Source: an uncultured Clostridium sp.
GTDB lineage: Bacteria; Bacillota; Clostridia; Clostridiales; Clostridiaceae
Direction of reading: 5' to 3'
DNA length: 54,208 nt
Assembly: GCA_900548455.1 (NCBI GenBank)
Contig: URKQ01000025.1
Span: forward strand, 1 to 54,208
Below are positions 8,828-16,917 of this stretch, piece by piece. Below the pieces are notes generated by a model. That model was not told where the DNA came from and did no database searches. It saw only the letters and a program-made list of their open reading frames with translations. The position numbers and the translations under genes are program-made. The first letter of the stretch is position 1, and the number at the start of each line of letters is the position of its first letter.

Positions 8828-9816
8828 TGAAAGAGAATATTAAATTAGGTGGAACCTTACTTATAATTACTGCTCTTGCTGGTCTTATTTTAGCTTTTGC
8901 TTACGATATAACAAGAGCCCCTATTGAAACCAGAGCAAAAGAAGAAAAAGCTACTGCTTTAAAAGTAGTTTTAGATGCAGAAGAATTTAACCCAATCGAC
9001 GCTACTTTCACAGATAACGTTAAAGATGGATATGAAGCATTAAAAGGTGGTAAAACTGCTGGATATGTATTTACTGTTATGACTAAAGGTTACGGTGGAG
9101 ACATTGAAATGCTTGTTGGTTTAAATAAAGACAATACCGTTTCTGGTATAGAAATACTTAAACATTCAGAAACTCCTGGTCTTGGTGAAAAAGCTAAATC
9201 AGATCCAAATTTCGCAGCGCAATTTAAAGGACTTTCAACTGAAGCACCTCTTGCTGTAGGCTCTAATGTAGATGCTATTGGTGGTGCTACAATTACTTCT
9301 AGTGCTGTTACTACTGGTGTAAATACAGCTATTGATTTTTATAAGACTCAAGTTTTAGGTGAAGCTGCTCCTAAAGACGAGCCACTAGATGAAAACTCAT
9401 CAAAATTAAAAGAAATATTAGAAGCTGAAAAATTTGCTCCTACTACTGCAAAAACTGATGATACAGTTACAGCAGTATTTGAAGGATTAAATGGTGATGT
9501 AAACGCTGGTTATGTATTAGCAGTATCTACTAAAGGTTATGGTGGAACTATAGAAATGCTTGTAGGTATAAAAGCTGATTCTACTATATCTGGAATGGAA
9601 ATTTTAAAACATTCAGAAACTCCAGGTTTAGGTTCAAAAGCAAAAGACGATCCTGCCTTTGCTGAAGGATTTAAAGGTGTTTCTGCTAACGACAAAATAG
9701 CTCTTGGAAAAGATGTAAATGCAATAACTGGAGCTACCGTTACTTCTACTGCTGTTACTGATGGTGTTAATGCAGCTATAGAATTCTTCAACAATAACTT
9801 GAAAGGAGCAAAGTAG
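8827..9816 (+). CDS. rnfG: Rnf complex subunit G with duplicated FMN-binding domain
   Basis: RnfG is a membrane-anchored extracytoplasmic subunit carrying covalent FMN; it usually has about 190-210 aa. This one has 329. Seen: one N-terminal membrane segment (about residues 8-27), then two homologous domains, about 40-175 and 190-325. Each has GYGG-x-IEMLVG, ILKHSETPGLG and a flavinylation-type site: GGATIT at 152-157 and TGATVT at 301-306. Copy 2 has the canonical T-G-A-T-x-T; copy 1 has Gly where Ser or Thr is usual. A 15-residue Pro/Glu-rich linker joins them. The GTG start has GGAGGTG 8 bases upstream and overlaps the rnfD stop. The reading frame is intact, so this is a true fusion rather than two genes. 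Confidence 0.95.
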   Translation: MKENIKLGGTLLIITALAGLILAFAYDITRAPIETRAKEEKATALKVVLDAEEFNPIDATFTDNVKDGYEALKGGKTAGYVFTVMTKGYGGDIEMLVGLNKDNTVSGIEILKHSETPGLGEKAKSDPNFAAQFKGLSTEAPLAVGSNVDAIGGATITSSAVTTGVNTAIDFYKTQVLGEAAPKDEPLDENSSKLKEILEAEKFAPTTAKTDDTVTAVFEGLNGDVNAGYVLAVSTKGYGGTIEMLVGIKADSTISGMEILKHSETPGLGSKAKDDPAFAEGFKGVSANDKIALGKDVNAITGATVTSTAVTDGVNAAIEFFNNNLKGAK

Positions 9817-9817
9817 T

Positions 9818-10447
9818 ATGAAAGAGTTAGTTAATAGATTAAAAACTGGTATTATTACTGAAAACCCTGTATTTATACAAGTATTAGCTATGTGTCCTAC
9901 TCTTGCAACAACAGGAAGTGTTAAAAACGCTGTTGGTATGGCTCTTGCTGCTACTGTTGTTTTAATCGGATCAAATGCTGTAATTTCATTAATTAGAAAA
10001 CTTGTACCTGATAAAATTAGAATACCTGCTTATATAGTAGTTATTGCAACTTTCGTTACTCTAATTCAATTCTTATTAGAGGCTTATATTCCAGATTTAT
10101 ATAAATCTCTTGGAATATTCTTACCTTTAATCGTTGTTAACTGTATTATCCTTGGTAGAGCTGAAGCTTATGCTTCTAAAAATAAAGTTTTACCTTCAAT
10201 ATTTGATGCTATTGGTATGGGGCTTGGTTTTGGACTTGCACTTTTAATATTATCTACATTCAGAGAAGTTATAGGTAATGGTACTTTTTATGGAATTCAA
10301 GTATTACCAAAATCATATGTCCCTGCAATGATTATGACATCTGCACCTGGTGCTTTTATGACTTTAGGACTTCTATTGGCTGGATTTAACCAATATAAAA
10401 TTTCTAAAGCTAAAAAAGCAAAAAATGCTGCAGAGTCTACAAAGTAA
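9818..10447 (+). CDS. rnfE: Rnf complex subunit E (membrane)
   Basis: A 209-aa integral membrane subunit with six hydrophobic helices, of the RnfA/RnfE (NqrD/NqrE) family; with RnfA it forms the inverted pair that carries the membrane 2Fe-2S cluster and the ion path. Seen: ENPVFIQVLAMCPTLATT at the N-terminus, with the family's conserved Cys, and FLPLIVVNCIILGRAEA (about 105) with the second Cys. An AAAGGAG ribosome site lies inside the end of rnfG; only one base separates the two genes. Confidence 0.96.
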   Translation: MKELVNRLKTGIITENPVFIQVLAMCPTLATTGSVKNAVGMALAATVVLIGSNAVISLIRKLVPDKIRIPAYIVVIATFVTLIQFLLEAYIPDLYKSLGIFLPLIVVNCIILGRAEAYASKNKVLPSIFDAIGMGLGFGLALLILSTFREVIGNGTFYGIQVLPKSYVPAMIMTSAPGAFMTLGLLLAGFNQYKISKAKKAKNAAESTK

Positions 10448-10461
10448 GGAAGGTGAATTAA

Positions 10462-11040
10462 ATGGGTGAAATATTTTCAATTTTTATAGGAGCTGTTTTA
10501 GTTAATAACGTTATATTAGGAAAGTTCCTAGGTATCTGTTCCTTCCTTGGTGTTTCTCAAAAAACTGAAACAGCAAAAGGAATGGGAGCTGCAGTTACTT
10601 TCGTTATGTTACTAGCTACTCTTATTACTTTCTTAGTAAATAAACTTATCCTTGTTCCATTTGATTTAGGATATTTATCAACATTAACTTTTATCTTAGT
10701 TATAGCTGCTCTTGTACAATTTGTTGAAATAGTAATTAAAAAGATTCAACCTGGTCTATACAGATCTCTTGGTATATTCCTACCTCTTATTACAACAAAC
10801 TGTGCAGTACTTGGTATGGCTACAATAAATATAGATAACGGATATAACTTAGCACAATCTTTAGCTAATACTTTAGGTGCTGCTTTAGGTTATGTACTTG
10901 CAATTGTAATCCTAGCTAGCTTAAGAGAAAGAATGGAAGACAATACTGATATGCCTGAAGCATTCAGAGGACTACCTATATCATTAATTACAGCTGGCCT
11001 AATGGCAATAGCCTTCTACGGATTCAATGGTTTAGTTTAA
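10462..11040 (+). CDS. rnfA: Rnf complex subunit A (membrane)
   Basis: A 192-aa, six-helix membrane protein, paralogous to RnfE with opposite predicted topology. Seen: VNNVILGKFLGICSFLGVS at the N-terminus and FLPLITTNCAVLGMA near the middle, each with the conserved Cys of the 2Fe-2S site. Length is typical (about 190). An AAGGAAGGTG ribosome site precedes the ATG, 14 bases after rnfE. Confidence 0.97.
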   Translation: MGEIFSIFIGAVLVNNVILGKFLGICSFLGVSQKTETAKGMGAAVTFVMLLATLITFLVNKLILVPFDLGYLSTLTFILVIAALVQFVEIVIKKIQPGLYRSLGIFLPLITTNCAVLGMATINIDNGYNLAQSLANTLGAALGYVLAIVILASLRERMEDNTDMPEAFRGLPISLITAGLMAIAFYGFNGLV

Positions 11041-11053
11041 GGAGGGAAATTTA

Positions 11054-11932
11054 ATGGATATATCAAATTTAGTTGCTCCTGTAGTAAGCCTTGGTGGTCT
11101 TGGACTAGTTTTTGGAACTCTACTAGGATATGCAAATAGCAAATTTAAAATTGAAGTCGACGAAAGAATCCCTCTTGTAAGAGAGTGCCTTCCTGGTGCA
11201 AACTGTGGAGGATGTGGATTTGCTGGATGTGATGCATATGCTGAAGCTGTAGTTAATGGAACAGCTCCAGCAAATAAATGTAATCCAGGTGGTGCAGATG
11301 CTGCACTAAAGATATCTCAAATCTTAGGAGTTGAAGCTGAGACATCTGAACCTGTTGTAGCTTATGTTAGATGTAAAGGAACTCCAGATTTAGCTAAAGA
11401 AAAATATAACTATATTGGTCTATTAGATTGTAGCCATGCTGCAGTTGCTCCAGGCGGTGGTTCAAAAGCTTGTGAAGCTGGTTGCTTAGGTTTAGGCTCT
11501 TGTGTAAAAGCTTGTGAATTCGATGCAATCCATGTTGTAAATGGTGTTGCTGTAGTTGATGAAGAGAAATGTGTTGCATGCGGAAGTTGTGTGAATGCAT
11601 GTCCTAAGGCTTTAATTCACTTTGTACCAAAGAAATCTAAAGTTAGAATTACATGTAACAATAAAAATAAAGGTAAAGAAGTTATGGATGCTTGTGACGT
11701 AGGCTGTATTGGTTGTGGAATTTGTATGAAAAACTGCCCTAAGGATGCAATTGAAATAGTTAATAACATACCTGTTTTTGACTATTCAAAATGTGTAAGC
11801 TGTGGAATTTGTGCAAATAAATGTCCAAAAAACTCTATTGCAAATCTTAGAAAACCAGTACTTAAAAAGGAAGCAATTCCTACTGCTAAACCTGCTGAAG
11901 TAAAAACTGAAGATAAAACTACTACAGTTTAA
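11054..11932 (+). CDS. rnfB: Rnf complex subunit B (polyferredoxin, ferredoxin entry point)
   Basis: A 292-aa subunit that takes electrons from ferredoxin. Seen: an N-terminal membrane anchor (about residues 8-28), the four-Cys cluster motif of the family in CLPGANCGGCGFAGCDAYAE, and then several 4Fe-4S motifs: CEAGCLGLGSCVKAC, CVACGSCVNACP, CIGCGICMKNCP and CVSCGICANKCP. The Lys/Thr-rich C-terminal tail is variable in this family. It is the last gene of the operon; a UUCG-loop terminator follows. Confidence 0.97.
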   Translation: MDISNLVAPVVSLGGLGLVFGTLLGYANSKFKIEVDERIPLVRECLPGANCGGCGFAGCDAYAEAVVNGTAPANKCNPGGADAALKISQILGVEAETSEPVVAYVRCKGTPDLAKEKYNYIGLLDCSHAAVAPGGGSKACEAGCLGLGSCVKACEFDAIHVVNGVAVVDEEKCVACGSCVNACPKALIHFVPKKSKVRITCNNKNKGKEVMDACDVGCIGCGICMKNCPKDAIEIVNNIPVFDYSKCVSCGICANKCPKNSIANLRKPVLKKEAIPTAKPAEVKTEDKTTTV

Positions 11933-11947
11933 TCTTTACAAATATAT

Positions 11948-11982
11948 AATATAGAAGGTTTCGACCTTCTATATTTTTTTCA
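11948..11982 (+). terminator. Terminator of the rnf operon
   Basis: A 12-bp stem (AATATAGAAGGT and its complement) capped by a TTCG tetraloop, followed by a run of T, begins 16 bases after the rnfB stop. Confidence 0.9.
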
Positions 11983-12015
11983 CTTTAATCATGTTATTAT
12001 CACATTAAACCATGT

Positions 12016-12021
12016 TATAAT
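12016..12021 (+). promoter_or_regulatory. Possible -10 of the RseC-like gene
   Basis: A perfect TATAAT lies 47 bases before the start at 12063, downstream of the rnf terminator. The -35 region (about 11993-11999, GTTATTA) is weak, so the assignment is tentative. Confidence 0.35.
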
Positions 12022-12062
12022 ATCTTTGATATATATGTTACTTTTCATCAGGAGGTGTAAAA

Positions 12063-12479
12063 ATGCAAGAAGAAGGAATTGTAAAAAAAATATATGGTGA
12101 TACAGCCAAAGTTGCTTTTGTAAAAAAAGGAGGCTGTGGTGGAGGATGCTCTTCATGTAAATCTGGTTGTCCTAAAGATACAATTATTGTTGATTTAAAA
12201 AATACTCAAGATGCAACTATAGGAGATCGTGTTTTAGTAGATATGGATAGTAAGACCTTTAGTAATATGGCTTTTTGGGCTTATGCCTTTCCAGCTATTG
12301 TTACTGTAATAGCTCTTTCCTTATCAATCTACTTATTAAATAAATTTAATGTAAATAATTATGAAGTTTACTCTATTCTAATTGGTTTTATAGCTATGAT
12401 TATCTCCTATAAACTAGGTGGTAAATTTAATAAGCATAAAGACAAATATGGATTTAATATGATAAAGAAACTAAGATAA
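12063..12479 (+). CDS. SoxR-reducing system RseC-like membrane protein
   Basis: A 138-aa protein of the RseC/MucC family. Seen: an N-terminal cytoplasmic domain with a Cys cluster (GGCGGGCSSCKSGCP, about residues 23-37) and two membrane helices (about 75-95 and 100-120). In proteobacteria RseC works with Rsx, an Rnf homologue, to reduce SoxR; in clostridia the gene often follows rnf. Its role here is inferred to be assembly or redox coupling of Rnf. It has its own AGGAGGTG ribosome site and lies after the rnf terminator, so it may be expressed separately. Confidence 0.85.
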   Translation: MQEEGIVKKIYGDTAKVAFVKKGGCGGGCSSCKSGCPKDTIIVDLKNTQDATIGDRVLVDMDSKTFSNMAFWAYAFPAIVTVIALSLSIYLLNKFNVNNYEVYSILIGFIAMIISYKLGGKFNKHKDKYGFNMIKKLR

Positions 12480-12485
12480 AGGTAA

Positions 12486-12519
12486 AGGCTGTAGCACTAA
12501 ATAATTAGCGCTACAGCCT
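12486..12519. terminator. Hairpin between convergent genes
   Basis: A 10-bp perfect stem AGGCTGTAGC/GCTACAGCCT with a 14-base loop sits between the RseC-like gene and the minus-strand DUF1292 gene. The T-rich flank on the plus side is modest, so it is a probable terminator for either gene. Confidence 0.6.
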
Positions 12520-12551
12520 CTTCTATTTTGACCTTATACATATAAAAGAAA

Positions 12552-12812
12552 TTATTTTTTCATTTCTTCGTCAAAAATTTTATCGTATTCAGCAACTACT
12601 TTATTGAATTCATCTTCATCTTCTACAGCTTCGTATGAATCATTTCCATCTTCAGTAACAACTTTGTATATATATGCATCATCACTGTCCTCATCAATTG
12701 GAGCTAATAAAACATATCTAGTACCATCTATTGTTAAATCTTCAACTAATTCTAATTCAACCTTTTCTTGTGTTTCTGCATCTGTAAGTGTAATTATATT
12801 CATTTCTTCCAT
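12552..12812 (-). CDS. DUF1292 family protein
   Basis: An 86-aa acidic protein of the DUF1292 family, a small beta-rich family of unknown function common in Firmicutes. Seen: the pattern ITLTDAETQEKVELELVEDL, then YVLLAPIDEDSDDAYIYKV and EDEDEFNKVVAEYDKI. The start at 12812 (MEEMN) is chosen over an upstream ATG at 12836 because AGGAGG lies 7 bases before it. It forms a group with a small protein and a second DUF1292 gene on the same strand. Confidence 0.85.
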   Translation of the reverse strand: MEEMNIITLTDAETQEKVELELVEDLTIDGTRYVLLAPIDEDSDDAYIYKVVTEDGNDSYEAVEDEDEFNKVVAEYDKIFDEEMKK

Positions 12813-12932
12813 TGGTGTTCCTCCTAATTGTTTCAATTTAATCTTTCTTCATTATATAGCATAGTAATACATAATACAACCACAAACTTTATCTACACAT
12901 ACAGAATATTTTAATATATAACCTTTTGGACT

Positions 12933-13118
12933 TTATATATAGTACTTAGTATCCGGGTCAATTAAACTATCTTTTATATCAATTCCAAACATATCATTTA
13001 CCAAAGTTGGAGTTTTAATATGATGTTCATCAATAACTTCATTGTTTAATATTTGTACTCCATCATGTTTGCTTACTTGACTAGGCTTTATCTTATTATT
13101 AGGCTTTTTTTTGCTCAT
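12933..13118 (-). CDS. Small basic protein of unknown function
   Basis: 61 aa, with a Lys-rich N-terminus (SKKKPNNKIKPSQVSKHDG) and an acidic C-terminal half ending DPDTKYYI. No family recognised. GGGAGG stands 8 bases before the ATG, which supports real expression. It lies 17 bases after the upstream DUF1292 gene and 120 bases before the downstream one, so it is probably in the same transcript. The soluble, charged composition gives no hint of membrane or catalytic function. Confidence 0.6.
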   Translation of the reverse strand: MSKKKPNNKIKPSQVSKHDGVQILNNEVIDEHHIKTPTLVNDMFGIDIKDSLIDPDTKYYI

Positions 13119-13135
13119 AGATAAACCTCCCTCAA

Positions 13136-13381
13136 TTAACTAGCATGCTTTTCATTATAAGCAGTAAGCACCTTATTAAACTCTCTTCCAGCTCCTATGG
13201 ATGCATATTCAACCATTCCATTTTCTCTACTTACTACTTTATATGCATATGCTTCTTCTCCATCTATAGGTCCAGCAATGACATATTTACTTTTACCTAT
13301 ATCAACTACATCAATTAATTCTAATTTTATTTCTTGACCATTATCTCCTGTTGCTTTAATAATTTCTCCTACTTCACTCAT
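13136..13381 (-). CDS. DUF1292 family protein
   Basis: 81 aa, second DUF1292 copy. Seen: GQEIKLELIDVVDIGKSKY, VIAGPIDGEEAYAYKVV and a closing helix REFNKVLTAYNEKHAS, aligning along its length with the 12552-12812 protein. GGGAGG lies 8 bases upstream of the ATG. First gene of this little cluster. Confidence 0.85.
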   Translation of the reverse strand: MSEVGEIIKATGDNGQEIKLELIDVVDIGKSKYVIAGPIDGEEAYAYKVVSRENGMVEYASIGAGREFNKVLTAYNEKHAS

Positions 13382-13464
13382 TTTAAATACCTCCCATTTA
13401 CTATTTAGCTACTATAGCCATCTATATATAAAATGCTCAATTGCTTTAAAAATTATTACTATAG

Positions 13465-13497
13465 AAAATAAAAAAAGTGGCTTTCACCACTTTTTAT
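13465..13497 (-). terminator. Terminator of the first AGCS symporter gene
   Basis: AAAAAGTGG pairs with CCACTTTTT around a 6-base loop; on the minus strand a run of T follows. It lies a few bases past the symporter stop. Confidence 0.8.
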
Positions 13498-13501
13498 AAT
13501 T

Positions 13502-14890
13502 CTATATATCTAAATCATTTTTTAGTCCTAAATTCTTTCCTTCTAAGAATTCATTATACCTCTTTTTAACTATAGATGATAATGCCAAAAGTCCAACCAA
13601 GTTTGGTAGTACCATAAGTCCATTAAATGTATCTGCTAACTCCCAAACAAGATTAACCTTCATACATGAACCAAGGAAAACAAATATCATAACAAGTATT
13701 CTATATGGAATAACAGCCTTTGAACCAAATAAATACTTAATGTTAGTTTCTCCAAAGAAATACCATGCAATTATAGTAGAAAACGCGAAGAAGAATAATG
13801 CTATTGCTATAAATACTCCTCCAAAGCTTCCCATTCCAACTGCAAATGCATTTTGTGTTAACTCTATTCCTGTAATTATCTCACCAGCTGCATTAGTTGT
13901 TCCTAAAACACCAGTAGTCAATATTACAAGAGCTGTAAGTGTTAATATTACAAAAGTATCTATAAATACTCCCATCATTGCTACTAATCCTTGTTCTGCT
14001 GGATGATTTACCTTTGCAACTGCATGGGCATGTGGTGTAGAACCCATTCCTGCTTCGTTAGAAAATAGTCCTCTTGCAACTCCATATCTAACTGCTTTTT
14101 TTATAGTTGCTCCTAATGCTCCACCTAAAATAGCTTGTGGCTTAAAAGCTCCAACAAAAATCATCTTAAAAGCAGGTATTATATTAATATAATTCATTAC
14201 TATAATTACAAGACTACCAATTATGAAGAATAAAGCCATTATAGGTACTACTTTTTCTGTAAAAGAAGCAATTCTTTTTACTCCTCCAACAAAAATTAGT
14301 CCAGCTAAAATAGCGACTATAACACCTACTATTCTAGCATCAATATTAAAGGCTGACTTAAATGCAACTCCAATAGAATTTGATTGAACCATATTTCCTA
14401 TAAATCCTAATGCTAGTATAATTAAAACTGCAAATATTCCAGCAAGCCACTTACCTAATTTTTTATTTTTTAGACCTCTACTTAAATAATAAGCTGGTCC
14501 TCCTGTTACTTGACCATCAACTTTAGTTTTATATTCTTGAGCTAATGTAGCTTCAGCAAATACAGTACTCATTCCAAAGAAAGCACTTACCCACATCCAG
14601 AATATAGCTCCAGGTCCACCTGACGCAATAGCAGTAGCAGCACCTGCTAAGTTCCCAGTCCCCACTTGGGCAGCTATAGCTGTAGCTAAGGATTGAAAAG
14701 AAGACATACCATCTGCCCCTGCCTCTTTTCCAAACTTAATTTTTCCAAAGGTCATTTTAAAACTTTGTTTAAATTTTTTTACTTGAACAAACTTTAATTT
14801 AAAAGTAAAATACACTCCAGTTCCACATAGTAAAAATACTAAAACAAAATTTAAAAGAATATTGTTAATCCCCTTTATAAATTCTAGCAT
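13502..14890 (-). CDS. Alanine or glycine:cation symporter (AGCS family)
   Basis: A 462-aa sodium/amino-acid symporter of the plasma membrane, with about eleven hydrophobic segments. Family signatures seen: SLATAIAAQVGTGNLAGAA (about 68-86), the segment GGPGAIFWMWVSAFFGM, and ARGLFSNEAGMGSTPHAHA (about 275). It takes up alanine or glycine with Na+. The ATG at 14890 is chosen over an in-frame TTG at 14899, which would lie only two bases from the GGGGG ribosome site; this also gives the same length as its neighbour. It is closely related to the gene at 15244-16632, an evident tandem duplication, and each copy has its own terminator. Confidence 0.93.
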   Translation of the reverse strand: MLEFIKGINNILLNFVLVFLLCGTGVYFTFKLKFVQVKKFKQSFKMTFGKIKFGKEAGADGMSSFQSLATAIAAQVGTGNLAGAATAIASGGPGAIFWMWVSAFFGMSTVFAEATLAQEYKTKVDGQVTGGPAYYLSRGLKNKKLGKWLAGIFAVLIILALGFIGNMVQSNSIGVAFKSAFNIDARIVGVIVAILAGLIFVGGVKRIASFTEKVVPIMALFFIIGSLVIIVMNYINIIPAFKMIFVGAFKPQAILGGALGATIKKAVRYGVARGLFSNEAGMGSTPHAHAVAKVNHPAEQGLVAMMGVFIDTFVILTLTALVILTTGVLGTTNAAGEIITGIELTQNAFAVGMGSFGGVFIAIALFFFAFSTIIAWYFFGETNIKYLFGSKAVIPYRILVMIFVFLGSCMKVNLVWELADTFNGLMVLPNLVGLLALSSIVKKRYNEFLEGKNLGLKNDLDI

Positions 14891-15243
14891 ATTTAACAAT
14901 CCCCCTTTTTTTCTTCTTACTATATTAATATCACATATTTAACAAAATTTTAACTATTTTAAATTTTTTAATTATTTAAAATATTAATTGCATTTATTTG
15001 TTTTTCGTATAACCTAATAAAAATACAACAATATCTTTAATTTTATACACTTTTTTCTTAGTATTACTTCATTTTCACATCCTATATTTCAATATATTAA
15101 ATGTGCAATAAATGCATTGTTTTAGATATTATGAAATTAATTTCAATTAACCAAATATATCCATTCCATGCACAAAAAATTTTATACTTTCCTAGACATT
15201 AAAAAAAGGAGATTCAAATAAATGAATCTTCTTTTTCACAAAT
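14891..15243. other. Intergenic region between the two AGCS genes
   Basis: About 350 very AT-rich bases. It holds the terminator of the upstream symporter (15201-15236) and the ribosome site of the downstream one. No clear promoter with both boxes, RNA gene or ORF was seen. Confidence 0.45.
15201..15236 (-). terminator. Terminator of the second AGCS symporter gene
   Basis: AAGGAGATTCA faces TGAATCTTCTT around a 6-base loop (one imperfect pair); the minus strand ends in seven T. It lies just past the stop at 15244. Confidence 0.7.
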
Positions 15244-16632
15244 TTATAATTTCATATCATTAGTAATATTTATATCTTTGTTATTTTCATACTCAGTGTA
15301 TTTTCTTTTAACTAATGATGAAAGTGCTATTACACCTACCAAATTAGGAAGCACCATAAGTCCATTAAAGGTATCTGCTAACTGCCAAACAAGCTCCACA
15401 TGCATACAAGATCCTAAGAAAATAAATACCATAACTAAAATTCTATATGGCATAATTCCCTTTTTACCAAAAATATATTTTACATTAGCTTCTCCAAAGA
15501 AATACCATCCTACAATAGTGGTAAATGCAAAAAAGAATAATGTAATAGCTACAAATGAATTTCCAAGGCTTCCCATACCTACTTTGAATGCATCTTGTGT
15601 AAGTGCAATTCCTGTTATAAATTCACCTGCCCCATCTGTAGTTCCTAAAACTCCTGTAGTTAAAATTACAAGGGCTGTCATGGATAATACTATAAATGTA
15701 TCAATAAAAACTCCCATCATTGCCACTATACCTTGTTCTGCTGGATGATTTACCTTTGCAACAGCATGAGCATGAGGTGTAGAACCCATACCAGCTTCAT
15801 TAGAAAATAGTCCTCTTGCAACTCCATATCTTACAGCACTTTTAATTGTAGCTCCCAATACTCCTCCCATTACAGCGTTAGGATTAAAAGCTCCAACAAA
15901 AATCATTTTAAGAGCTGGTAATATATTGTAATAATGAGTAACTAATATAAATAATCCCCCTAATATATAAAATGCAGCCATAAACGGTACTACTTTTTCC
16001 GTAAAAGATGCTATTCTTTTCATTCCTCCAATAAAAATAAGTCCTGCTAATATAGCAATAATTATACCAATGATTCTAGAATCAATTCCAAAAGCTGTTT
16101 GAAAAGCTCCTCCAATAGAATTTGACTGAACCATATTTCCAATAAAGCCTAATGCTAAAATAATTGTCACAGCAAATATTCCAGCTAAAACTCTGCCAAG
16201 CTTTTTATGTTTTAATCCCTTACTTAAGTAATATGCTGGTCCCCCTGTTACCTGACCATCAACAGTAGTTTTAAACTCTTGTGCTAAAGTTGCTTCTGCA
16301 AAAATAGTACTCATTCCAAAAAAAGCACTTACCCACATCCAGAAAATAGCCCCTGGTCCACCTGACGCAATAGCTGTGGCAGCACCTGCTAAATTACCAG
16401 TACCTACTTGTGCAGCTATAGCTGTAGCTAAGGATTGAAATGACGTCATTCCATCAGAACCAGCTTTTTTCCCAAACTTTACTTGTCCAAAGGTCTTCTT
16501 AAAGCTTTCTTTAAATTTTCTTACCTGTATAAATTTCAATTTAAATGTAAGAAATATACCAGTACCACACAGTAGAAAAATTAAGATGTAGTTCCATAAT
16601 ACCTCATTAATAAGTTTTACAACTTCAACCAT
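15244..16632 (-). CDS. Alanine or glycine:cation symporter (AGCS family), paralogue
   Basis: 462 aa with the same signatures as its downstream neighbour: AIAAQVGTGNLAGAATAIA, GGPGAIFWMWVSAFFGM and GVARGLFSNEAGMGSTPH. The two differ mainly in the N-terminal helix, in loops, and in the charged C-terminal tail. Substrate differences between the copies cannot be read from sequence. A TATGAGGAGGAA ribosome site precedes the ATG. It stands downstream of the terminator at 16733-16784 and so probably has its own promoter. Confidence 0.93.
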   Translation of the reverse strand: MVEVVKLINEVLWNYILIFLLCGTGIFLTFKLKFIQVRKFKESFKKTFGQVKFGKKAGSDGMTSFQSLATAIAAQVGTGNLAGAATAIASGGPGAIFWMWVSAFFGMSTIFAEATLAQEFKTTVDGQVTGGPAYYLSKGLKHKKLGRVLAGIFAVTIILALGFIGNMVQSNSIGGAFQTAFGIDSRIIGIIIAILAGLIFIGGMKRIASFTEKVVPFMAAFYILGGLFILVTHYYNILPALKMIFVGAFNPNAVMGGVLGATIKSAVRYGVARGLFSNEAGMGSTPHAHAVAKVNHPAEQGIVAMMGVFIDTFIVLSMTALVILTTGVLGTTDGAGEFITGIALTQDAFKVGMGSLGNSFVAITLFFFAFTTIVGWYFFGEANVKYIFGKKGIMPYRILVMVFIFLGSCMHVELVWQLADTFNGLMVLPNLVGVIALSSLVKRKYTEYENNKDINITNDMKL

Positions 16633-16732
16633 TAAATTTTCCTCCTCATATTATCCTATATATTCAGTATATCAGTTTCCTGCGTTAATAAGATAAAGCG
16701 GTATATTTCTTAGCAACTTCTTAACCATTTTA

Positions 16733-16784
16733 TGTAAAAAACACAACCTTACCTGGTACCTTTTCAGCACCAGATAAGGTTGCA
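16733..16784 (-). terminator. Terminator of the DAACS symporter transcript
   Basis: A 13-bp stem, AACCTTA(T/C)CTGGT, pairs fully only in the minus-strand RNA, where the one odd position is a G-U wobble, and TTTTTT follows. The MITE at 16803-16916 now separates it from the gene it serves. Confidence 0.75.
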
Positions 16785-16802
16785 CTTATACTTAATTATT
16801 TA

Positions 16803-16916
16803 GGCTCTGTATTACCTTGTTCAGCTTTTTCAAAAGGAACCTTATGGTTCCCTTTGAGTATCTCTCCTTAACAAGGAGGGAACAGGGTCCCCTTCCAACC
16901 CCCATTAGGAAAAGCC
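16803..16916. mobile_element. MITE-like element A (114 bp) with 8-bp target duplication
   Basis: It begins GGCTCTGTATTACC and ends AAAAGCC. Both sides carry the direct repeat ATTATTTA (16795-16802 and 16917-16924). The inside has hairpins: AAAGGAACC-TTAT-GGTTCCCTTT and a longer-range CCTTGTT/AACAAGG pair. It is about 95% identical over its length to part of element B (19941-20050). No ORF inside. The 8-bp duplication and GG-starting ends resemble those of the ISL3 family, so mobilisation in trans by such a transposase is inferred. Confidence 0.75.
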
Positions 16917-16917
16917 A

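Noticed and set aside
11394..11600. A His/Leu/Gln-rich 68-aa frame opposite rnfB
   Set aside because: The composition mirrors the Cys/Ala codons of rnfB on the other strand; no ribosome site.
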